Source of the DNA: Lumbricus terrestris
Taxonomy: Eukaryota; Annelida; Clitellata; Crassiclitellata; Lumbricidae
Reading direction: 5' to 3'
DNA length: 64,000 nucleotides
Assembly (NCBI GenBank): GCA_949752735.1
Contig: OX457050.1
Coordinates: 41,626,784 to 41,690,783 of the forward strand
Shown: piece after piece, positions 34,297 to 45,925 of the stretch
How the letters are laid out: each line of letters starts with the position of its first letter
Position numbering within the stretch: the first letter of the stretch is position 1
Notes under the pieces: model-generated
Databases searched by the model: none
The model's input: the letters and a program-made list of their open reading frames with translations, nothing else
What the model was told of the DNA's origin: nothing
Made by a program: the position numbers and the translations under genes

Positions 34297-34470
34297 GTTC
34301 TATAATGACTCGGTAGATAACGTTGCAGCGTTGTTATCTTTAATAAATCCAACTTCTAGTTTGCCGAGAATCCTTTTAATCGATCCAGCTTCTCTTTAGG
34401 CAAGAATTTGTTGGATAAATTCCGCTTCTATTTCGTCTTATAAATACTTGACTGAATTATTGTAATTATA
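34297..34470. repeat. foldback arm, GGTAGCGTTCTATAATGAC family (continuation)
   Basis: Reads GTTCTATAATGACTCGGTAG, then 'ataacgttgcagcgttgtta' and 'aatcgatccagcttctcttt', matching 50920-51075 of the complete copy. The opposite end of this insertion is not adjacent; a mirrored end stands at 36216. Confidence 0.7.
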
Positions 34471-34634
34471 TCATCGCATTTAAACTTCAGAAAAAAAAAC
34501 GCTCAAGAAGCCTGGACTCCTGTAGTTTCTCTTCTGGGATTGGTGGTTCTTTTATGAGCTGTGATTGGTTGAGCTAAAAATAGACCATCTATACCCGTTA
34601 CAATAGCCGCCAAGACGTTTCAGCAGAAACCACC

Positions 34635-35972
34635 GGTGTAAAGGTTTCAAATTACCCCCTCCTAAACATTACCCCCCGGTAACTTGAAACCGGTTTGAGA
34701 TTACCCCCCGGTAATCTGAAACCGGTTTCAAATTACCCTCGGGGTAATCTCAAACCGGTTTCATCCTACCCCCTACGGTTTCAGGTTACCCCCATATAAT
34801 ACATTCAGCCAGCTTCAATTTCACCTCTAGAGAACGTTTATCCAGCTTCCATTTCACCTCTAGAGGACCTTCATCCAGCTTCCATTTCTCAACCAGAGAA
34901 CCTTAATCAAGCTTCCATTTCTCAAGCGATGTTTTCGTCAACCGAGGTTCTATTTCACCTACAGAAAACCTTCATCCAGCTTCTATTTAACCTCCAGAGA
35001 AACTTCATCCAGCTTCCATTTCTCAAGCGTCGTTTTCGTCAATCCAACTTCTATTTTACCTACAGAGAACCTTCATCCAGCTTCCATTTCATCTACAGAG
35101 AACCCTCTTCCAGCTGCCATTTCACAAAAGTTGTTTTCGTCAATCCAGCTTCTGAGTTTTTTTATGTCTAACAGTTAGTTAAATGGATTGACAAAAACAA
35201 CTTTTGTGAAATGGAAGCTGGATGAAGGTTCTCTGTAGATGAAATGGAAGCTGGATGAAGGTTCTCTGTAGGTGAAATAGAAGCTGGATTGACGAAAACG
35301 ACGCTTGAGAAATGGAAGCTGGATGAAGGTTCTCTGTTTGTGAAATAGAAGCTGGATGAAGGTTCTCTGTTTGTGAAATAGAAGCTGGATGAATGTTCTC
35401 TGTAGGTGAAATGGAAGCTGGCTGAAGGTTCTCTCTAGGTAAAATGGAAGCTGGATGTAGGTTTTCTGTAGGTAAAAATGGAAGCTGGATGAAGGTTCTC
35501 TGTAGGTGAAATAGAAGCTGGATTGACAAAAACGACGCTTGAGAAATGGAAGCTGGATGAAGGTTCTCTGTTTGTGAAATAGAAGCTGGATGAAGGTTCT
35601 CTGTTTGTGAAATAGAAGCTGGATGAATGTTCTCTGTAGGTGAAATGGAAGCTGGCTGAAGGTTCTCTCTAGGTAAAATGGAAGCTGGATGTAGGTTTTC
35701 TGTAGGTAAAAATGGAAGCTGGATGGTTCTCTGTAGGTGAAATAGAAGCTGGATTGACGAAAACGACGCTTGAGAAATGGAAGTTCGTTGAAGGTTCTCT
35801 GTAGGTGAAATGGAAGCTGGATATACGGAATTCATTCGGAATTCAGAGGGGTAACCTGAAACCGGGGGTAGGATGAAACCGGTTTCAGATTACCCCTAGG
35901 GGGTAATCTGAAACCGGTTTCAAGTTACCGGGGGGTAATGTTTAGGAGGGGGTAATTTGAAACCTTTACACC
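34635..35972. mobile_element. foldback element, GGTGTAAAGGTTTCAAATTACC arms
   Basis: The left arm (34635-34797) consists of GGTTTCAAATTACCCC and GGTAATCTGAAACCGG units. The inverted right arm is at 35848-35972. A second, partial right arm with the same end stands at 36016-36057. The interior is an array of 'ttcatccagcttccatttc(a/t)' forward to 35160, then reversed to 35825, with a longer-range duplication of about 240 bp in the reversed half (35280-35515 versus 35515-35755). No target duplication was recognised. Long frames such as 35179-35835 (minus) come from the array. Confidence 0.82.
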
Positions 35973-36215
35973 GGCCTGAATAAACGCGATGATTGATGCA
36001 ATTTACAGTTTGCAGGGGGTAATGCTTAGGAGGGGGCAATTTGAAACCTTTACACCGGTGTAAATGGTCTCCCTGACGTGGCTTTTTTGGGCGCGGAGAA
36101 ATAATTCTCGATGATTTGCATTACATTAGGCCTACATTACATTATGAAAATAAGCGCTCAAGTCGACTACTGACTTTTCCTTTACTGCATTGTAACAAAG
36201 TGCAGAAAACCTTTG

Positions 36216-36480
36216 GGTAGCGTTCTATAATGACTCGGTAGCAAGTAACTTTTTTTAATAAATTTGATGAAAAATATTTCCTCACGAAATAGAAGCGGGA
36301 TTTAGCGCGTGAGGGTCGGTTAGGGCTCAGGTTAGGCGTCGTGATGGTCGGTTAGGGTTAGTTTTAGGGTTAGTGCAGTCATTCTGCTGAAATTGAAGCT
36401 GGATTGATGAACAATATTTTCAATGAAAAATGATGACAAATATTTGCTGACGAAATAGAAGCGGGATTTATCCAACAAAT
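36216..36480. repeat. foldback half element, GGTAGCGTTCTATAATGAC family
   Basis: The sequence GGTAGCGTTCTATAATGAC, then 'caagtaacttttttt' and 'gaaatagaagcgggattta', is the reverse complement of the right end of the 50906-51308 copy. The 'ggtcggttagggtta' centre is also shared. It runs into unrelated sequence at about 36480. Confidence 0.7.
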
Positions 36481-36728
36481 TATTTCTCATCTTGTCTCCG
36501 TTGCTCCTCCCTCATCATCGTAAATTGCATCAACGCCTCCATAGACATCGGTGCCTGTGGTTTTTCAATTGGTTTTTCAACATCACCCAGAGCACCTTTT
36601 TCTTCAGCTTCCTTTTTAAACCAAACATCTGCTAAAGCTCCCATCAAATTTTCTCTAGACATCTCTTCAACTTCTTCCACATTTAAACCGGCTTCAATTA
36701 ATAATTTTATTATTCGATCAGAAGACAC
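36480..36728 (-). pseudogene. short acidic ORF, possible LTR-retrotransposon gag N-terminus
   Basis: The 82-codon frame starts with ATG at 36728. It reads as a charged helical protein: a first part resembling DRIIKLLIEAGLNVEEVEE, then a run of Glu/Lys/Pro, ending MMREEQRRQDEK directly at the foldback junction. The style resembles the N-terminus of gag proteins of Gypsy/BEL-type elements, but no capsid or zinc-knuckle motif is present and I could not confirm it. The stop comes from the abutting foldback, so it is truncated. Confidence 0.3.
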
Positions 36729-36807
36729 CTTTTTTATACTTGCTTGCTTTTGTTCTGTAAGTTTCTTACACAGAGTAAAAAAACCACAAAGTTTCTTATA
36801 TCACAGG

Positions 36808-38028
36808 TGGAGGGATTGCATTTCTAACCCGAGAGCCTTCCACTGTCCTTGACTCACCTGGCTACTGTTTCAAATCTTTTGAATGTGCCTCAATCACTCT
36901 CAAACTCCCGAACTCAATCCTAACCATCTTCAATGTCTACCGCCCTCCCTCCTCCTCCTCATACTCTAAACCTAACTCTGTCTTCTTACAGGAATTTACC
37001 AACTTACTCTCCATTGCTGCCACAACTCATGAATTCTTGATCACAGGAGATTTCAACATACATGTTGACAATCCATCTGACTCACTTGCTTCCGACTTCC
37101 TCACGCTCTTGTCATCTACTAATCTGGTCCAACACGTCAACTTTCCCACCCACTCTTACAACCACACACTTGACCTCATCATCACATCGTCTCTCTCAAG
37201 GCTATCGCCAAACATCTCTTTCTCTTTTGATACTCCTTCTGACCATTACCCCATTTTCACACAACTTAACTTAACATACTGCCTACTCCACGTTCTGATC
37301 CCGTCTCTCATTCTTTCCGCCGCATCAGCTCCATAAACATTGAAGCCTTCAAGCACGATCTTGCCTCCTCAGACCTCATTCTAAATCCTCCATCCTCTCT
37401 CGATGATCTCCTGTCCTCCTACAACACCACTCTCTCCACGATCCTTGACAAACACGCTCCTACTATTACCAAATCTGGTTCTCACTCTAGCAACCCTTGG
37501 TATAACTCCTATCTCCAGGCCTTCAAATCTTTCCGTCGACGCCTTGAGCGTACTTACAAACGAACCCATGACCCTCAACTCCTCTCTGCTCTAAAAGCTG
37601 CTACAAACAAATACCATCACCTTCTGGCAATGGCCAAGAAGAGGTTTTACTTCTCACTAGTTCAATCCCGATCTTGTAGCCCTCGTCTTCTCTGGAAAAC
37701 GGTAAACCAACTCCTACATCGGAACTCCTCTAGCCCACTTCCAAACTCTTTACCATCTTCTTCAATCGCTGACTCATTTTGTTCGTTCTTCTCTGGCAAA
37801 GTAACTACTATCCGTCTCTCTCTGCAATCACTTCTCTCAAAATCTACCATCGATTCACCTGCAGATAGGCCTACACCCTCCTCCACTCTCGACCTCCAGT
37901 CTTCCCCACCTCAATCATCACTATCTGCTTTTAACCCAACATCAGAGTCTGAAGTGTCCAATTTATTACAATCTCTCCCAAACAAGCAGTGCGAACTCGA
38001 CCCTATACCTACAACTTCAGTTACATGA
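36808..38028 (+). pseudogene. LINE endonuclease-region fragment, broken frames
   Basis: From 36808 the translation reads GGGIAFLTREPSTVL, VYRPPSSSS, ITGDFNIHVD (37037-37066) and PSDHYPIF, the landmarks of the AP endonuclease of L2/CR1-like LINEs. At least one frame change near 37290 is needed to follow into SDPVSHSFRRISS, NNPWYNSYL-like 'SNPWYNSYL' and KRFYFSLV (37630 onward), the linker before RT. The frame ends at 38028 in LPNKQCELDPIP. The RT itself is absent. Both ends are missing, so it is a dead fragment of a LINE different from the 29.5 kb one. Confidence 0.82.
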
Positions 38029-38340
38029 TAAGACCTGTTCACTATTAACCCAAGTGTTCAGAAACAGGATGGAGACTTTATTTCTGTTTCAGCGTCTTTC
38101 AGTAGGATTAACTATAGATCTAGCAAATTTAAAAACAACTGTTTTGCAGGTATTTTCGCAACAGAAGAGAACATAAACGACTCCAAATATACATTTAACG
38201 AATCAATCGAAAGTAATCATATTTTCCGTTTACCCATGGAATTCATCTCTTCAGTTAAAAGTAAGAAAATTAGAAGTAGGTACTAATTAGACTTATGACA
38301 AATATTAACTATACGAAAAGAGTTAGTCAGCTGCACAGCT
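38029..38340. other. spacer, nothing recognised
   Basis: No supported feature. Confidence 0.45.
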
Positions 38341-38663
38341 CATAGGCGTACGGGAGATTAATTTTCAGCAGTGGGGGGGGGGGAGATTGAACTTCTGCCC
38401 GAAAAAATCCTGAAATCTCGTGGAAAATATAACTTCTTCCCAGAAAAAAGTTGACGACCTTTTTTTAGTCATTTTTCGGTCTGTTGCCCAAAAAAACAGG
38501 CGTACCCACAATTTCCCGAAAAGTTGATGACCTTTTTACCGAAATTGCCCGAAAAGTTGATGACTTTTTTCAGTCATTTCCCGGGTCTGCTTGCCCGAAA
38601 AACAGTTTTGCCTGAAATTTGGGGGGCATTTGCCCTCTGTACCCCTCGCCTCGTACGCCTATG
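38341..38663. mobile_element. inverted-repeat element, CATAGGCGTACG ends
   Basis: A 323 bp element with CATAGGCGTACG at the left and CGTACGCCTATG at the right. The interior repeats 'gttgatgac(c/t)ttttt...agtcatttcccg', similar in style to the 17315-17589 MITE. Flanking 8-mers gcacagct and gctgcgct agree at 5 of 8 positions, so the target duplication is uncertain. Confidence 0.65.
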
Positions 38664-38900
38664 GCTGCGCTTGGCTTTCGAGTGGCGCTGTAGAAATGTC
38701 AAGATTACAATTATTATTATTAGGCCTGCTAAAATGTTGAATCTCTTGTATTCAGTAGATGGCAGGATCATCTGTAGCCAGCTTCCTTTATGATAAGAAC
38801 ACACAACGCATCTAATATCGATCGCCATTTTGTATGGATGGGCGTTAATGTAAGATAAATATGCGTTTAATTCGAATTTATTATAGGACAACAGGCTTGT
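38664..38900 (+). promoter_or_regulatory. conserved ZNF upstream block (copy C)
   Basis: Nearly identical to 14681-14900: 'cttggctttcgagtggcgct', 'gatggcaggatcatctg', CGCCATTTT at 38823-38831 (YY1-like core on the minus strand) and donor-like GTAAGATAA after 'ggcgttaat'. It stands 3.3 kb ahead of the plus-strand ZNF at 42212. Inferred promoter plus non-coding first exon. Confidence 0.58.
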
Positions 38901-38961
38901 CCTAGAGTTTTTGTGCTAAAGTTACAATGCAAATTTCGATAATTGCTGGTATTTTTTAGTT

Positions 38962-39460
38962 GGTAATTGGGTAGTTTACCGTCCCAAATTATTGTGACCA
39001 TTTCTTTGCAATAATAACTGAAAGACATATACAATAACACATTTAATTGAGGAAATCATAAAATGTGTGCTTGAAAACCTCAAGGAAGTCCCAAATGGGG
39101 TAACTATCGCGTAGAAATGGAAGCTGGATGAGGATTTCTTATGGCTAAAATGATTAAAAGAACGCTTCAAAGATGGAAGCTGGATCAATGTTCTGTATTA
39201 GTAGTTGAAATAGAAGCTGGGTACAAGTTTTCATCGATCTGAAATAGAAGCTGGATTCACGAGTAGCATGATAAAGAAGTGGAGGCTGGATGAATATTTT
39301 TATACATCTAAAAATAGAAGCTGGATTTATGAAAAGAACGATAAAGAAATGTAAGCTGGATGAAGGTTCCAGTTTTGATAAAATAGAAGCTGGATTGACG
39401 AGAAATTCCAAGCCTCAGCAATAACCTGAATAATTTGGGACGCTAAACTACCCAATTACC
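38962..39460. mobile_element. foldback element, GGTAATTGGGTAGTTTA ends
   Basis: Left end GGTAATTGGGTAGTTTACCG; right end is its inverse with one change. The 499 bp interior is 'gaaatagaagctggatt' units. A duplication TTTTAGTT lies at 38954-38961 and 39461-39468. The paralogous segment at about 14951-14985 reads uninterrupted 'gctggtattttttttagttt', i.e. the empty site. Confidence 0.9.
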
Positions 39461-39468
39461 TTTTAGTT

Positions 39469-40828
39469 TAATAATTCGAAGTTATTCCATCGTTTTAGCG
39501 GAATAAATTATTAGCCAATGCATGGGATTTAGCGCTGATTGTATACATAGATTGGCAAAAAGCGCTCCTCCCAAAGAGAGGTCAGATTAATGAAAATAAT
39601 TTTTGCTTCAATAGAAGTGGGATTTATGATATCATTATTGCAGATAGTGGAGCTGGATTGAAATGAATTCATGCCTAAATGGTTACGTGATTGATGTGGA
39701 TGACTCGTGCCAAAGCAGAGACCGGAGTGGTAAAATTTGTTTATAATGGTGCGCAAGAAATTCGATTCATCAGTCCAGCTTCTAAGTAAATAGCAAAAAT
39801 TGTTTTAGGCAATACAACTTCTATTTAAATAACCATTATTTTTCATAAATCCAGGTCTAATTTAAGCATGAATATTTTCATCAATTAATCCATCTTCTAT
39901 TTACGCAACAACAGTTTCATCGATACAGCTCCAATCGAAGGAATGTTATTTTCATCAATCCAGTTTCCATTTAAGTTAGAAGATTTTGTATCAATCCGAC
40001 TTCTGCTTAGTGAGAATCATTTTCATCATTCCAACTTGTGTATGGGCAATAGATGTATTTTGAACTTAGGACCACTGTTATGAGGATTACCACGTATACA
40101 CAATTTATGTTCTAGCGGGTGGTTTTGTTGTCCCTACCCTGTGGATTGTTCGGGGGTTTTGGGGGGTTTGCCCGTGGGTTAATGTTCGTTCCCCCTGATG
40201 TTAACCCACGGACAAAAACCTTCCAGAGCAGGACATGCATAACACCTCATGTTGAACACGATTGCCTCTAAGTGGTAACCCTTTTAAACGGCAGTCCTAA
40301 ATTCAAAACACATCTCTTGGTTATACACAAGTTGGAAGCTGTATGGATGAAAAGATTCATGGTTAAATATAAGTTAGATTTTTGACAATTATTTGACTTT
40401 AATTTAAAGCTGGATTGATAAAAACGATTATTGATTTCATAGAAGTTGCATTGATAACAACTAATTGTTATTTAAATCGAACTTCGATTTATGTAAAATG
40501 CATTTTGCTCCAATGGATGCTGGATTGATAAGCTAGAAGTTTGATTTATACAAATATTACCATAATAATGCACCAGTTGGTCAAATTCAGATACATCCCT
40601 TTGACTAACAGTCCGTTCATTGTCCATTTGACGAACAATTCGTTAACGAATAGTCCGTTGGTGAATACCTATATGTAGAATCACAATTACATATTCAAGC
40701 GTTCAGGTTCTCCTTTGGTGTCCTTATGGCTGTTGTCATGGAAAAGCCTCTGATGTGCAACTGCTCACTATATCATCTGCCGTCGCTTTAATTGTGCCTT
40801 GCATCATGTGGATGTTCAAGTCTCTGTC
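39469..40828. other. spacer with degenerate foldback debris
   Basis: 39780-40030 and 40330-40550 contain diverged 'catcaatccagcttccattt' units in the two orientations. 40110-40230 contains a decayed 'gggggttttg'/'ggacaaaaacc' arm, so an old GGACATTTCC-type foldback is likely. No gene is supported. Confidence 0.5.
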
Positions 40829-41196
40829 GGTGTAAAGGTTTCAAATTACGGACCCCCTCCTAAACATTACCCCTCTTGCAAACTTCGTGGTTTGTTATCA
40901 ATATTTTCATCCGTAACTAAAATACTAATCGCCGCTGAAGTTACAATGGAGAAATGGCTTTGAGGCTACTATTTTTCTTTCGATCAAAAAATTGATAACA
41001 AACCACGAAGTTGGATGACGAATGAAAATCCTCAGACCAAAGCAAGAAGCTGGATGATTTTTCTGATATTTCTAATGCAATAAATGCGAGGATTGATGCA
41101 AATCTAGTTTCCGGGGGGTAATCTGAAACCGGTTTCAAGTTACCGGGGGGGGGGGGGGGTAATGTTTAGGAAGGGGTAATTTTAAACCTTTACACC
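40829..41196. mobile_element. foldback element, GGTGTAAAGGTTTCAAATTAC family (copy 2)
   Basis: A 368 bp copy. The left end GGTGTAAAGGTTTCAAATTAC and the right end 'ttttaaacctttacacc' are inverted. The arms are short; inside, 'ttgcaaacttcgtggtttgttatcaat' at about 40877 is mirrored by 'attgataacaaaccacgaag' at 40991. No clear target duplication. Confidence 0.78.
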
Positions 41197-42211
41197 GGGA
41201 TATGCAAGACTGCAAGTATTCGCATACCAACAGTAATGATCCAGAATTACGGACGATGTGGCAACATATAGGCATTACTATTAAACGGCAGAATAAGTCC
41301 ATAATTCGAATTCTAGTTTAAGGCTTTGTTTGCAGGTTTCAGCTTTCAGTTTTAAAGCATGTCTTCTGTTTAAATATTTTAGCATCATGCTTGTCAAGTT
41401 TTAGCTGTGCTACTTTTGAAAACTACACTTGCCATGAAGATATGGAATGGCACAAGATCTCTTATTCACGTTATTTTAGCTGACTTTACTTGGGATGGCG
41501 TGCTTCAAGGTGCAGGTGCCAGAGGATTCAGTCAGCTACAATAACGATTTTCTTAAACTGGTATATCTGATTTAAAAAATTTAAATAACACCTGAAACTT
41601 TGATCTTCCCACTATTGCTTGTTGGACAGTTGGCTGTGAATTAGCAGCAAAGGTCATTCATCTGTTATGAGCAGCAACGAAATTATGTTTTATATTTTGA
41701 AACATGTTTAATTTTGAGGTTTTCTGTTATTTGTAGCAAGCATGAAGATAACGAACAACATTCTTTTAACAAAAAAATTCAGTTGTAAGACGAGGTCTAC
41801 ATAACCCAAATCTACACCAAGAACATTACAGATTTTCTCTCTGTATACAAAGTTTTCTATGATCTACTACTTCACCCACTTAAGCAAAGTTTTGATTGCC
41901 TAAGTATTTCCTATAAATGGTTCTTATTCTATGAATCTGAAAAGTAAAAATTTAGGAACTCACAACCAGGCGATTGGAAAAATCATCTGCAATAGAAACA
42001 TGGATGACAATCATATCAGAAACTCATGGTGATCATGTGACATACCCAGACTGAAGAAAAGCAGTCAAAATAGCAACCAGGACAGCAATAGCCTGATGGC
42101 TAATATGAAAACATTGTACAGGAGACAGGAAATACAGGTGCCAAATATATAATTGAATCAGTGTAGAATCTAACAAAGCTCACGAGAACTCATGCTGTAC
42201 AGGAGCCAGCC
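41197..42211 (+). other. region upstream of the 42.2 kb ZNF coding exon
   Basis: No repeat or gene is recognised. Probably the intron between the inferred first exon at 38.7-38.9 kb and the coding exon. Confidence 0.45.
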
Positions 42212-44278
42212 ATGTCGGAGAAACAGTACGTGTGCGATTTATGTAAGAAATCATTTGCTAATCAGTCTTCTCTGACAATTCATACGAGAACCCATACTCG
42301 TAATAAATCATACAGGCGCCAGATGTGTCAGAAGTCATTTGCTCAATATGGCGATGCACAAGCGCACATCAGAACTCATACCACAGAGAAACCATACACC
42401 TGCCAGTTATGCGAGAAAACGTTTGCTCGATGTAGTCATCTGAAAATTCACTTGAGATCTCATTCTGGTGATAAACCGCATAAGTGTCAGGTATGTGAAA
42501 AGTCATTTAGTCAGGGCGGTTATATGAAAATACACATGAGAACTCATATGGGAGAGAAACCTTATATGTGTCAGCTATGTCAGAAAACGTTTCGTCAAAA
42601 TTGTGGGCTGAGAACACACATGAGAACCCATACTGGTGAAAAACCATACAAATGTCAGTTTTGTAAGAAATCGTTTGCTCAAACATGTGGCTTGGCCGAA
42701 CATTTGAGAATACATACTGGTGAAAAGCCATACCGGTGCCAGATATGTCAGAAATCATATACTGGATATAGTAAATTAAATGTTCACATGAGAACGCATA
42801 CTGGTGAAAAACCATTCAAATGCCAAATGTGTAAAAAATCGTTTACTACACGCAGTGATCTGAAAATGCACATGAGATCCCATACTGGCGAAAAACCATA
42901 CAGGTGTCACTTGTGTGAGAATTCATTTGCTTCAAGCAGTAATCTGACTGTGCACATGAGAACTCATACTGGTGAAAAGCCATACAGCTGCCAATTCTGT
43001 AAGAAAACATTTGCACAGGATAGTACCCTGAAAATGCACATGAGAACCCACACTGGGGAGAAACCACATGAATGTCAGTTTTGTAAGAAATCATTTGCTC
43101 AAATGGGTACCTTTATGACACATATAAGAACCCATACTGGTGAAAAACCATACAGATGCCATTTATGTCAAAAAACATTTACCGAAAGTAGTTCACTGAA
43201 AGTGCACATAAGAACTCATACTGGAGAGAAACCATGTACATGCAAGTTTTGTAAGAAATCATTTACTATGTCAAGTTACCTGGTTTTGCATATGAGAATT
43301 CATACTGGTGAAAAACCATACAGTTGCCAATTATGTCAGAAATCATTTACCACAGGCAGTCATCTAAAGATCCATACAAGAATTCATGCTGGAGAGAAAC
43401 CATACAAGTGCCAGCTGTGTCCAATGTCGTTTAGCATAAGTAGTACTCTACACATGCACATGAGAACACATACTGGCGCGAAACCACACATATGTCGTTT
43501 CTGTCAGAAATCCTTTGCCGGAGGTACTAATCTGAAAACACATATGAGAACCCATACTGGTGAAACACCATACATGTGCAAAATCTGCCCAAAAACATTT
43601 ACACAAGGAAGTTCACTGGAGGTTCACATGAGAAAACATACTGGAAAGAAACCATACAAGTGTCAGTTGTGTAAGAAATCATTTACTCAAGCAGGTGTCT
43701 TGGTGGTACATAAGAGAACACATACAGGTGAAAAACCGTACAGATGTCATTTATGTCAGAAATCATTTACATCAAGCGGTAATCTAAATATCCATATAAG
43801 AACTCATACAGGAGAGAAACCATACATATGCGATGTTTGTAATAAAGGATTCGCACAGATTGAACATCTTAAGACACACAGAGGAAGTCATGCAACAGAG
43901 AAGCAGCTTGCAATCAATGAACATCGGATCAAGAGAAGTTCCTCAGCAAAGCAGTTTCAACTCCATGAAGTATCTGCTAGCGTGTCTGAAGATATCATTA
44001 CATTTAGTAGTATGGGTGTTTTCGGTGAACAAAATGAACATTACTCCCAGAAAATATGTCCAGATTCTCTTGGAATGGCAGACCAGTCACCGGAGATTGC
44101 AGATGGAGAATGTCTGTTTGTAAGCAAGGTTAGATCTCCAGGGTATGCACAAGCGTCTTTCTTAACATCTTTTGGATGTGGTATATGTGACAAAGTCCTC
44201 AAAACAAAGACAGCATTTATGAAGCATTGTTCTGTTCATCGATATTCTCCACCTGACGACTTAATTTCTGACCTGTGA
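42212..44278 (+). CDS. C2H2 zinc-finger protein, 20 tandem fingers plus atypical last finger
   Basis: The 688-residue protein is the largest and cleanest ZNF in the window and has no stops or frameshifts. Twenty fingers of C-x2-C-x12-H-x3-H follow each other from residue 6 to about 560 with TGEKPY linkers. In finger 2 the first Cys is Arg (RRQMC), so that unit probably does not bind zinc. After finger 20 (CDVCNKGF) come a Ser-rich basic stretch, an acidic tail, and a last finger GCGICDKVLK...HCSVH shortly before the end. The likely role is sequence-specific DNA binding in the nucleus; targets are unknown. No KRAB, SCAN or BTB domain is present. ATG 42212 has purine-poor but acceptable context (gccATGt). 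The frame is open upstream to a TAG, and a short upstream exon is possible. The nearest paralogue is the 15.8 kb fragment. Confidence 0.92.
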   Translation: MSEKQYVCDLCKKSFANQSSLTIHTRTHTRNKSYRRQMCQKSFAQYGDAQAHIRTHTTEKPYTCQLCEKTFARCSHLKIHLRSHSGDKPHKCQVCEKSFSQGGYMKIHMRTHMGEKPYMCQLCQKTFRQNCGLRTHMRTHTGEKPYKCQFCKKSFAQTCGLAEHLRIHTGEKPYRCQICQKSYTGYSKLNVHMRTHTGEKPFKCQMCKKSFTTRSDLKMHMRSHTGEKPYRCHLCENSFASSSNLTVHMRTHTGEKPYSCQFCKKTFAQDSTLKMHMRTHTGEKPHECQFCKKSFAQMGTFMTHIRTHTGEKPYRCHLCQKTFTESSSLKVHIRTHTGEKPCTCKFCKKSFTMSSYLVLHMRIHTGEKPYSCQLCQKSFTTGSHLKIHTRIHAGEKPYKCQLCPMSFSISSTLHMHMRTHTGAKPHICRFCQKSFAGGTNLKTHMRTHTGETPYMCKICPKTFTQGSSLEVHMRKHTGKKPYKCQLCKKSFTQAGVLVVHKRTHTGEKPYRCHLCQKSFTSSGNLNIHIRTHTGEKPYICDVCNKGFAQIEHLKTHRGSHATEKQLAINEHRIKRSSSAKQFQLHEVSASVSEDIITFSSMGVFGEQNEHYSQKICPDSLGMADQSPEIADGECLFVSKVRSPGYAQASFLTSFGCGICDKVLKTKTAFMKHCSVHRYSPPDDLISDL

Positions 44279-45225
44279 ATTGTTTATCCATCTTCAAGCC
44301 AATGCTTTACAAGCATTGGTTTCATCAATCCAATCGCATTTATCAAGCCAAGTGTTCTTCTCATCGGTCCATTTCCTATTTCAGCAAGGCTTTCATCAAT
44401 ACACCTTCAATTTAGCTCTACAAAATAATGATTCATGACAGAATGTTGATGACAAATGTTTTACATACAAACAGTTCACCATGAATTGCAATCATTCTGT
44501 GTTGTGTCAGTGTGAAATTAGAGCGAAGATTATTATATAATTATTCTTGTATGAACTCATTTTTCCACATTTATAATACAGTTGCATAATTATTGTGATG
44601 TTTAGATACAGAAAAGATGACACAGTAACTGTATAACTGTAACGATATAAATAGTTTATTTTGCACAAATTTAATATAAGAATTTCGGAAAGATGGTTTT
44701 TGCTGCTTATAGAGATACTATGTGGATTCTTCTTATAGACATGACTTTTGTAAGTTGTTGCCTTGTTCTGACATGATTATAAGACTGTAAAATTGCTACA
44801 GGTTTTTTAAATTAAATGTTAGGCTGTAGTTTCTAGGGATGCTGTTCATAATGTCTCTTGTATTGGGTTCAATTCTCTGACACATTTATTGTTATTTATC
44901 AAAATTTGCCGCCAAAAACTTTGCCGGATTGGTTATTTAGCGCAGTTTGTGCAACAATTTTAAGCTTTTTGTGTTTAGCGTATATTCAAGTTATACCTTG
45001 AAAGTAGTGAGTTGAGTTAGCGTAAACTACATTTCGATTTTCTATAAAACATTATATTTGTGTGTAATCTAGATCGTCGTGCTTCCTCGCCATTTCGTGT
45101 TTTGTTGTCATTGGTAATAAGAAAATTAGCTTTGTGTTGTAAAATTACACAACAAAAATGCATCACATAATTTGTGTAATACATCGATATTTTATAGTTG
45201 GCATTGTTCTTTTTTATTTAATACT
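44279..45225. other. 3' flank of the 42.2 kb ZNF gene
   Basis: Likely 3' UTR and downstream DNA. A few worn 'catcaatcca' units occur at 44300-44410. No gene is recognised. Confidence 0.45.
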
Positions 45226-45830
45226 AGCTGGGGTACCCGGCGTTGCCCGGGAGATTTAGGATTCGACCCGCTCCCGGCCACGACCCACTGCACTCCACAA
45301 CCACCCCACTGCACTCCGACCTTCACGTGTACGCTCCAACCTCCACTTGTACGCCACCCGTGAAATTTGAGTTTTCGGGAAAATTTCCTTCCCACCCGCC
45401 ACCCTCCCACGCCCTCCACACACCTCGGCCCTGCGGGCAGAGGTGTAAGCTTATACTCCTTGGCCGATGGCCAAATATACACAAAAGATACATCTTTTCA
45501 CAGGGCTGTACGACAGCGTATGATTTTCATGCTAATTAAGCTTTGCGAAAAATGACGTCAAAATATGACGTCAACGGCAACGGTTACTGAAAACGATTGA
45601 AATTCGGCGACGCAATTGCAGGCTTTGCAGCGCATACATTAACACAGCAAAATTTAAAATGTCTGTTTTTCGAAATCTAAAGTGAATAAAAAAAAAGCTG
45701 AAAATAGCGTACTTGGGTAATTTTGGTGAACGTTCATCTAAATGCAATGTTTCATGTCTGTAGCTGCAAAACTGCGAGCGTGCATCGCGGCCAAATAAAT
45801 AAATATACGCACATCCTTTCTTATAGATAT
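45226..45830. repeat. interspersed repeat with ACCCGGCGTTGCCCGGG motif
   Basis: Begins 'ctagctggggtacccggcgt', contains one copy of the 'tacgccacccgtgaaatttgag' unit that is tandemly repeated at 61.0-62.0 kb, and ends near 'cttatagatatagatgg'. The start and end look like a dispersed retroelement (SINE or Penelope-like 3' part), but I cannot class it. Frames through the GC-rich part are not supported as genes. Confidence 0.5.
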
Positions 45831-45925
45831 AGATGGTTATCGTTGCTGGATCATTTTAATGTCATCAATGCTTTATTTGACGTTGGCAAGTAAGCAGTCT
45901 GTCAATGTCCATGACTGCTTTTACC

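Noticed and set aside
35179..35835. 218-codon minus frame with repeated HPASISQTENL.
   Set aside because: It is a translation of the reversed CATCCAGCTTCC array, whose repeat period keeps the frame open.
36480..36728. A host gene on the minus strand.
   Set aside because: The frame ends exactly at a foldback junction and resembles retroelement gag more than a host protein. Kept only as a low-confidence pseudogene.
42507..43094. Minus-strand frames rich in Phe/His/Gln opposite the large ZNF.
   Set aside because: Antisense of repeated zinc-finger codons, a common artefact.
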